A stretch of 64,000 bases of DNA from Isoetes taiwanensis (lineage: Eukaryota; Streptophyta; Lycopodiopsida; Isoetales; Isoetaceae), in the NCBI GenBank assembly GCA_021234155.1, contig JAJEKV010000004.1, positions 372,001 through 436,000 of the forward strand, given 5' to 3'. This document shows, piece by piece, positions 56,411 through 64,000 of this stretch; position 1 is the stretch's first letter, and each line of letters begins with the position of its first letter. The notes under the pieces were generated by a model. The model was not told the origin of the DNA. It saw nothing but the letters and a program-made list of their open reading frames with translations, and searched no databases. The translations under genes were made by a program, and so were the position numbers.

Positions 56411-57381
56411 GGTATTTTCACCTCCGGGATCCCGAAACCAGGGTAAAACTATCCTGAGCCGTGCAAGTTTCCTTCTCGTCTGTCTAGCCGGCACCTGGAG
56501 CACGAAATTGACAGTAGTGAGGCTATAGCCCAGATAAAACCCAGCGGCAATTAACAGTAATCTGGGCTCTTGTGTTGCTCCAACGGCATTTTCAGTTCTC
56601 TCAGAGTGAGGAAGGAGCTCCAATGGAGTAACCGAATTTCAGAAGAGGGTTAAGCCATCTGAAGGCGGTTCGAGCTACACTAAGGCAATCCGCTTGTGCA
56701 ATCGCCAAAGGTTGAGAAATCTGGTTGCTCAAACGTTCTTCCATACGCTTGCTGTAGGCGCCATAGCCAGCAAGAGCAGGTGGCTGTGCAGGATAGATTC
56801 TCTGGGCATGAACATGAATAGCAGGGCCAATATCTCAAGTAACAATGAAGCAATGGAGGCACAAGTAACAATGTGTCTGCAATAGCGAGTGCAACTGGTA
56901 GTTTAAGAGGTGCAGCCAGCAGCATGAAGGAACCAAATGGGCCTCGCTTGATTACGGTGGACTGGCTTTGGGAATATTTGTATCTCAAATGCTTCAGCAA
57001 GATGTCAGCATGCCATCTACAACATACAATCCAAAGCATAAAGTCTGTTCATCTTCTAGCTCCTATATAAATAGATGACTCACCTAAGATCTATGCAAGA
57101 AAAATCATCGTTGAATCCACCAGAAACCGGTAGCAGAAATGTTCAGGCCAAGCTATTCCCGTGCATTTTCTCAGTGTTTGGTAGCGGCCCTCCTCCTACG
57201 CCCCACTGCTGCAAAGTATAGTGGGTTTGGCGAAGCATATTTCTATCGTAATTATATATGTATTGATATGAGGAATACATGTCTCCCTTAAATAACCGCA
57301 TGGACGGAATAGACGTGGGATGATTTGTTTATCATTGTGTTGCCAAGCAATTGGAGCACGGAGAAGGTAACATTCTTCTGT
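56411..57381. other. Upstream region of the PPR gene, no other gene supported
   Basis: Several 60-120 codon frames overlap on opposite strands without motifs. No TATA box could be assigned with confidence; TATAAATAGATG at 57065-57076 is a candidate about 310 bp before the start codon. Confidence 0.35.
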
Positions 57382-59214
57382 ATGCTTGTTTCATTAACGG
57401 TCTGTTTGGAGATAGACATGCAAGGCGCTCAGGCAGACCCAAGCATTTGCGGCCAGCTGTTGCAAGATTGCACCAAACTGAAAATGTTGGAAGAAGGAAA
57501 GCGGATTCATGGGAACATTATTGGCAAGCAGAGCATGTATCTAAGCAACATTCTTATTAACATGTACATCAAGTGTGGGAGCAGATTGGATGCCCAGATT
57601 ATATTTAATAGGATGCCTGCAAGAAATGTTGTCTCTTGGAACATATTGATTTCAGGATATGCCCAGCAAGGATATGCAAATGAAGCCTTGGATATTTTCA
57701 TGCAGATGGAACATGATTTCATAAAACAAACCAAAGTGACTATGGTGAGTGTTCTAAGTGCGTGTACCAATATAAGATTTTTAGAGCAGGGAAAACGGTT
57801 ACATGCAATTATTCTAAAAGAAAAGCACGACTCGGATGTTGTTATTGGTTGTACTTTAGTTGACATGTATTCAAAATGTGGAAGGATTTTCGATTCTTGC
57901 ATTGTGTTTGAAAGGTTGCCAAATCCGGATGTCTTTATATGGACTGCAATTATTGCAGGATATGCTCAAAATGGCAAGGGAAAGAAGGCCCTTGAGCTAT
58001 GTAGAGAAATGCGTGAAGATGGCATAAAACCAAACAAAGCTACCTTTGTCAGTATACTAGCTGCCTGTGCGACAATTCAAAGTATGGAACATGGTAAGAT
58101 GGTGCACTCTGACATAGAGAAAAATGGCTTTCAAGTTGATGTATTTATTGGTAGCAGCCTTGTAGATATGTATTCAAAATGTGGAAACATTGAAAATGCT
58201 CGACTAGTGTTTGGTACCATGCTTGTTAGGAACATTGTGGCTTGGAATGCAATGATTGCAGGATATATTCAGCATAGGAGTGGGAAAGAAGCTTTTAAAC
58301 TTTTCACAGAGATGCTAGAAGAAGAAATTAAGCCAGACAATGCAACTTTTTCCAGCATGCTTGCTGCATGCACGGATGAATCAGCCTTGGCACGTGGAAG
58401 ATATCTTCATGCTCATAGTCTTTTAAGTAGATATAAACAAAACGTTTTTGTTGGCAGTGCACTAATTGATATGTATATGAGGTGTCAAAGTATCAACGGT
58501 GCCTTCCATCAATTTAGTACAATGGCCATGCATAATGTGGCTACCTGGAACACAATGATCATGGGATTTGCACGGCAAGGAAATGGAATGGAGGCATTGA
58601 GACTCTTTAAAGAAATGTGCTTAGAAGGCGAGGAACCAGATAATTTTACTTACATCTGCATTCTCACTGCAGTTTCTACTACGGGAGCACTTGAAACAGC
58701 GAAGTGGATCCATTCCAAAGTGATTGTGCAGGGATGGCATTCGCATGTTTCTGTCAGCAACACACTAGTTGATATGTATGCAAAATGTGGAAATGTACAG
58801 GAAGCTCGTAAAGTACACGAGGCATCCTCAGTCCGCGATGTGGTCTCATGGAATGCAATAATTTCAGCTTATGCATGGCATGGAGATGCCAAGACAGTTA
58901 TGAATTTATTTCACAGAATGCAAGAAGAATCTGAGAGACCGACTGACATAACTTTTCTTTCTGTACTCACTGTATGTAGTCATGCATGGTTTGTGGATGA
59001 ATGTCATTTCTACTTCTGTTCGATGTATCTAGAGCACAATATTATGCAAAAGGAAGAACACTATGCATGTCTTGCAGATACGCTTGCACGCGCGGGAAGG
59101 CTCGATGAGGCAGAAACGGTAATCACAATGATGCCAATTAATGCAACAACTGATATGTGGATGTCAATCATTGGGTCGTATATGTTTTGTGGTGGCTTCC
59201 CACAGCAATTATGA
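57382..59214 (+). CDS. PLS-class pentatricopeptide repeat protein, no E/DYW domain
   Basis: An intronless 610-residue frame from ATG 57382; a second in-frame ATG at 57418 precedes the first clear repeat. It is a tandem of P, L and S type PPR motifs, with signatures such as VVSWNILISGYAQQGYANEA, LVDMYSKCGRI, VFIWTAIIAGYAQNG, IKPNKATFVSILAACA, LVDMYAKCGNVQEAR and DVVSWNAIISAYAWHGDAK. PLS-class proteins bind organellar RNA one base per repeat and usually direct C-to-U (in some lineages U-to-C) editing. Here the frame stops after ETVITMMPINATTDMWMSII and a short tail, where the E1 motif should follow, and no E or DYW sequence is seen beyond the stop. The N-terminus is not an obvious transit peptide. 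It may act with a partner in trans or be a truncated copy. Confidence 0.9.
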   Translation: MLVSLTVCLEIDMQGAQADPSICGQLLQDCTKLKMLEEGKRIHGNIIGKQSMYLSNILINMYIKCGSRLDAQIIFNRMPARNVVSWNILISGYAQQGYANEALDIFMQMEHDFIKQTKVTMVSVLSACTNIRFLEQGKRLHAIILKEKHDSDVVIGCTLVDMYSKCGRIFDSCIVFERLPNPDVFIWTAIIAGYAQNGKGKKALELCREMREDGIKPNKATFVSILAACATIQSMEHGKMVHSDIEKNGFQVDVFIGSSLVDMYSKCGNIENARLVFGTMLVRNIVAWNAMIAGYIQHRSGKEAFKLFTEMLEEEIKPDNATFSSMLAACTDESALARGRYLHAHSLLSRYKQNVFVGSALIDMYMRCQSINGAFHQFSTMAMHNVATWNTMIMGFARQGNGMEALRLFKEMCLEGEEPDNFTYICILTAVSTTGALETAKWIHSKVIVQGWHSHVSVSNTLVDMYAKCGNVQEARKVHEASSVRDVVSWNAIISAYAWHGDAKTVMNLFHRMQEESERPTDITFLSVLTVCSHAWFVDECHFYFCSMYLEHNIMQKEEHYACLADTLARAGRLDEAETVITMMPINATTDMWMSIIGSYMFCGGFPQQL

Positions 59215-60478
59215 CCTATCCACATGGAGATTCTTTCTCTACTCCGCATTTTCAGGTGGACAATTTTGAACTTGTCCCCCTTCATGGGTAGAGATTTTAT
59301 GATGGACCATAGCCAAGAGGATGTTTTGAGCCAAACAGGTCTCTTATTCCACTGGACATGGTCTTCCAACAAGTTATGCCCAATTGCTCAAGGGGATAGT
59401 TAAATTATTAAGCTGACTGAACAGATGGAAAAACTCGTGATGGATAAGGACAGTGGTGAGGACTGAGACTTACTTTGTTATGGTTGTTTTCAAGGTAATG
59501 AAAGGTCAACTCAGGGCACACTAAATTAAGTACAGGGCATCACATTCTAAAAGATAAAATGTGTATTGCTGCTTTTGGATTTTTAAACGCCTCTAAACAA
59601 TGTTCGACCCCTCAAATGAACCAAATGGAGCATTGGACTGCTCTGACAAGGAGTATAATTAGAAAGCAGAAATGTTACTACACTTACTGAGAATCCCCAC
59701 TATGAGCGATAGTAACTATGCTGGAAGCTATTTTGGCTATGGTCTCTATATATAAGGGGCGATTCCTAGTTTTTGTATCAGAGGTTTACATGTCCACTTT
59801 TCACTGAAAATAGATTGTGGAAAGAGCTTCACGGTCATACTTTCAGACCTGACATGAGAAAGAAGATAAATGTTGTGACATCAATGTAGCATACGAAATT
59901 ATTTGCTGCTGGTATGAAAAACATATATGAGACAATTGAAAGGTGAGATGGAATTGGAGACAAATTTGTACTCATTGCGTATGTTGCAGCATTTCCCGGC
60001 TTTTTAAAGAGTTGAAGTGTGCATGCCTACTAATGTGTCTATCGGGCATATGCTCATCTTAATTATATTGTGAGGAATACTATTTACCTCACTGAGTAAA
60101 TCTGAAATTAAAATGGCTTGAAATATTTTTCTTCATTGGCGCTAATTCACTGGTGAGCTTGGCATTGTAGTGGTTATGCAAAATACCTATCTAGTATTCC
60201 TAAGTTCGGACATGGCAGATTATCTAAAGCAAGAGAGCAGAATTCGACATGATGTGTTTCTAATAGAATTTCTTGTTTAATTTGTCAAAAGAATCTTTCA
60301 GATTTGAAATTCTGTATGAGTTTTAAAAGTATTAAAGTCTGTATACTAGTTTTTAGACGAAAATTTACGGAACATACAAAACAGTGCACCGTGCAGCATA
60401 TAGAACATACAAAATGAGAATGTGGTTTTATTACTAGGTAGGTACAGCCATAAATTTGTCATGGAAACATTCATTTTC
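59215..60478. other. Intergenic DNA, no gene seen
   Basis: AT-rich sequence between the convergent PPR and NHX genes. The E/DYW continuation of the PPR gene was looked for here in all plus-strand frames and not found. Confidence 0.5.
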
Positions 60479-60715
60479 CAATAACAAATTTCACAAGAAA
60501 GTGACAATCTTGCAGAGGATTCAACAGAGATGTAAACCATCCCCAAAGACAAGTCAAAGATCCTCATTTTACTCGTACAGGTCATACTTGGTATTCATGA
60601 CAAATTTCACAGAAAACTAACAAATTGGCAGAGGATTTAACAGAGATGTAAAGTATCGCCAAATACAGGCCCAAGATCTTTCATTTACTCATACAAGTCA
60701 TACTTGCTATTTATT
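60479..60715. repeat. 118-bp tandem duplication near the NHX 3' end
   Basis: ACAAATTTCACA, GCAGAGGATT(C/T)AACAGAGATGTAAA and a CAAGATC(C/T)T(C/T)ATTTACTC block occur at about 60482 and 60600. The position is within or just past the NHX 3' untranslated region. Confidence 0.8.
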
Positions 60716-60901
60716 TCTATTCACTGATGGAGCTCTTCTTCTCCTTTGCTGAACTATGAATAAGCACATAGCCATGCTGAACCTTACTTGTCTCAGCGCC
60801 ATATTAAATTGACAGTCTGTATGGATTGAATCCTACTGTGAGGTAATGTGTTACATCTCTCATAAAAACTGCAACCCATAAAAAATGGACAATAGCATAT
60901 A

Positions 60902-63571
60902 TTAAACAGATTGTGAACTTTCAGAAAGCAAACTCCTCCTCTCCATTTGTTGCCCCGTCATACTAATGCTTGAAAGCCGTCTTCTCTCCTTTTGCTCGAG
61001 TTCTTTAACTTTTTCCAATTCTATTTCATGCTCCCGAATCTTTGATAATCTTGCAAGATTTTGTTCCATTTCTGGAGCAAATAAATTAAAAAAAGATGAC
61101 GATCATTGTAAGAAACCAACGCCGTGCCTTCAAGGTTAATATATATATACATACCTTTCAATTGTTGTGGTGTTGCACCTGCACTCTGTGCAAGGAAAAA
61201 TGGTTTCAAGTACTTCTCGTCAATAGAATGAAATGATGTCCTAGAAAGTTGATCATGGGTTATAGAAACAAGGTTTGTAAAGAGGAAATGAAAATATCAT
61301 CCTTTGTATATAACTTACTGAGCTTTTAGCTGGAGTAACTTCTTTCTTAACGTAGCCTTCTTTGCCATTAGAGCTTTAAGGCCTTTTGCTTCTGGCCCAT
61401 TTCCAAGTTCATCAAGATCCTGTAAAGACAAGGCCTTCATATTTCAAAATAGTTATTTAGTTATTGACTAGACTTGCAAATTTGCTAATTATCTGTCCAG
61501 CCTAGCAGGATCAATTCATATGATTAAAAGCAGGAAGCTCTACGTTTACATGACTTCCTCGTGCCTTTAAATAAGCTTAAAAACACTACCTGAATCTCCT
61601 CACTTTGAATGGCATTCGTTAAATGCTCCATATCTGCATCATCATCCTGTACAACGTATTATTAACACCTTGAACACAGAAGAAAATAGGAAAAGTAAGC
61701 TTGCCTCCCCCTCATATCCTGGTCCATGGCACTCTATGTCCAGAAATTTCAAAAAGTATGATGTGGACCCCCCAACAACAATCACCTGTTAGAAGCAAAA
61801 TGAAGCTCTAGAAGCCCATTACAGGAAAAGGCGTTTATAACACCATTACGTACTGTAAAGAAAACAGTGAATAAGGTGGATGTCAAAAGGACTCGTCCAT
61901 GCTGTTGTGGTAAATCTGTAGCAGACTGCAAGGCTAAGGCAAATGCCATTGCACCTCGAAGACCTAAAATATACTCAACATCAAACATGGATATCAGAAA
62001 AGATGATGATTTGTAGAAATACATACCACTATACCAGAGAGCATGCTGATGATTCATAGGAATGTGCCTTGTTGGCTCTCGAAAGTAGTTAACAAGGGCA
62101 GCACAGGGATAAACATTTAGTGCTCTGCCTATCCACATCCACGTCTTTGTTCAGGTGCAATAAGCTTCAATCATTAAAACTAATATATAAATTATTTATT
62201 AAATAACATGACGATCAATCACAGTGACATACCTTGCCATAAAAATGCTGAGCTGTAATAAGATAACACATAAGTCGCAATGAGTCAAGGACACGTCTCT
62301 TCATGCTTACGCCAATTTAATTAAGCACTTAATAGGTTTCAATGCCAAGATTAAATCTTAGAAACGAAAACAAAAGATGGAAAGCATACAATAGTGAAAA
62401 TGTGAACCCCCATATGGTGCCAGCTTTGCTTTTCAATAAATAGGGCAACCCCAATGTAAATAAATCTGCCAAGAATAGATCAACAAATCAAAGTTAGAAT
62501 TTGAGACCTCTGTCATTCCTATCAATGCACTATGCTCAGAAAATAACCTACACAAACGTTTCAGAAAGTTTGGCTAGCATCTCAAAGAAGCCTGATGCCA
62601 TTTCTTGTGCTTCTGGTGACAAATTTGATGCCGTGTAATATTTCATTGTCTGACATAGTAAAAGCCAGATGTCAATCAACATACCGAATCAACCATGAAA
62701 CAAATTAGTCAACATCACTGATAGCATCCATTTTATAATCTTAACACTGGAAAGACGTATATCCACATCATAAAGAACCTTACTATGCCAGCAAATAAGA
62801 TGGCCACTATTCCTGACAACCAAAAAAGCATCCGCTAGATTGTATGCAAGGTACGGAAACAAAGCCGTTAGGCAGGACTCCAATACAGCAAGCCTGTGCT
62901 TCATTATATAGATCAGAACCTAAAGCTTTGGAGAAAACATCAAAGTGACCTCACAAAGACTTTAAGATGCTAAAACTCCGATGCAGAGGTTAGACAAATG
63001 ACCCTAGCTTACCCTTTTTCCTGCAGATGACAACGTTTAAATAAGAGTGCACTAAGCATTGCTGTCAGTACACCTGTGCAAGAGAAATAAGGATAATTAT
63101 GACACTGGTGAGTATATATTCATCTGAACTGAAAACAAGGCATTACCAATTGAAAAAGACCCTATTAGAATGACGATGAAGGAGGAAAGAGCTCCAAATA
63201 CTCCCCCAACCGCAGCTGTTGGTTTTATGAATGAAAGAACAGTTCTGTGACCAGAAATTAGCTCAATTTAGTGCAGTGCTGTAGAACTCTGATAACAGAG
63301 AAGTACAACATGGGTGATTAAGAAAACATCACATCAGACCAGGTTGTTGCTTACTTGTACATAACAATAGCAACCTGCAAAAATATGCGTTAATTTCAGT
63401 ATACAGTGTCTTAATCATGTGCAATTGTCTTTAAACACACTAACAACACAAATAGAGCATCTTAACCATATTCATAAATAAAGCATCTAACCATGTTCAT
63501 TAACATACTGCATCATTTAATGCAGATTCTCCAAATACATAAGCATACAGGTTTGGGTCGACGCCTAATTC
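60902..63571 (-). CDS. NHX6: NHX5/6-type endosomal Na+(K+)/H+ antiporter, 3' portion
   Basis: Fifteen exons in mutual phase, 5' to 3': 63571-63509, 63374-63355, 63244-63147, 63073-63013, 62893-62784, 62649-62552, 62465-62390, 62252-62233, 62124-62027, 61963-61854, 61785-61705, 61646-61590, 61419-61319, 61240-61155, 61071-60902. The N-terminal exons lie beyond 64000. Core motifs are [14 protein letters not shown] (the ion-site ND pair), [72 protein letters not shown] and [15 protein letters not shown]. The tail has DEKYLKPFF, shared with NHE6/NHX5-6, and ends in a charged helix. Family members exchange cations for protons in Golgi/endosome membranes. One intron (after 61705) has a GC donor. 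Exon 62893-62784 has one extra base in the A6 run at 62822-62827 (T6 in the gene), breaking the frame between NLADAF and [11 protein letters not shown]. Confidence 0.88.
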
Positions 63572-64000
63572 CTGCAAAAGATAGAGCATTAGATTAGGTA
63601 GCGAAACACAAAAACATCTCAAAATACACTTCGTTTATAATGGACTCGATCATGAATGCACGAGCCAATGCTTGTACCAACCACTTCATCCTAATGTACC
63701 CAAGGCCATGGACAAAATGCACATTGCCTTTTAAGAGAAAATGGGCCCCAAATAAGCATGTGGGTTGCTTCAAGGAAAAATGTCTTCCACTATTTATGCT
63801 TGAGATTCCAATATATGAGATCAGCAGACAAGTTCTTTAATATGAAATCGATAAAGACTTTCCATTTTTTGCCAAAAGCCACTAGAGGAATTGGTGCAGT
63901 CTTGGAAAAACCTTAGGATGGCATTTCCTACAACCATGCAATGCATCAGGCTTCTTCAAATCGGACAGGGCCATAACAGATTAAATGTAGGGCAGAAATG
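63572..64000 (-). other. NHX6: NHX intron sequence running off the window
   Basis: The next upstream exon should encode the SATDPVT-type segment before [10 protein letters not shown]. It is not in any minus-strand frame here, so this is probably intron. A 66-codon plus-strand frame (63640-63840) has no support. Confidence 0.5.

Overview
The window is nuclear DNA of a land plant. The evidence is spliced genes with GT-AG and some GC-AG introns, an endosomal NHX antiporter, a plant-type PLS pentatricopeptide repeat gene, COP9 signalosome sequence, and a dense load of plant-type mobile elements (Helitron, LINEs, a pogo-like element, an LTR element, MITEs). The flavour of the PPR gene and the mixture of decayed elements suggest a fern or another early-diverging vascular plant. 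That is inference; no lineage marker was found.

Layout. 1-6 kb: two decayed LINE copies, one with a MITE inside it. 6-8.5 kb: a nested foldback repeat, then an intact three-exon SEC14/CRAL-TRIO-like gene. 9-14 kb: repeats, a tRNA-related SINE, a broken pogo/CENP-B-type transposase and a small two-exon gene on the opposite strand. 14-24 kb: Helitron-helicase debris, two exons of an unrecognised membrane protein, and several 5'-truncated retroelement 3' ends that share a base-paired terminal structure. 25-26 kb: a fragment of a CSN1 pseudogene. 29.7-35 kb: the most unusual locus, a multi-exon tyrosine-recombinase gene bounded by inverted repeats and interrupted by a small LTR retrotransposon whose removal rejoins the reading frame. 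36-38.4 kb: a LINE. 38.4-48.1 kb: a decayed Helitron (RepHel) interrupted by a 3.8-kb TIR element carrying an array of perfect palindromes, and by a LINE 3' end inside a coding microsatellite. 49-56 kb: minisatellites, a CACTA-like MITE and a WDR20/CreC-like pseudogene. 57-59 kb: an intronless PPR gene. 60.9-63.6 kb and beyond the right edge: the 3' part of an NHX5/6-type Na+(K+)/H+ antiporter gene.

Host genes that look real are few: the SEC14-like gene, the PPR gene, the NHX gene (one 1-nt frame break, possibly an assembly error) and perhaps the small gene at 13.3-13.8 kb. The rest is mostly nested mobile DNA in which insertion order can be read: LTR into recombinase element; TIR element and LINE into Helitron; MITE into LINE. 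No operon-like organisation is expected and none is seen. All splice models, homologies and repeat boundaries were read by eye; no search or alignment program was run.
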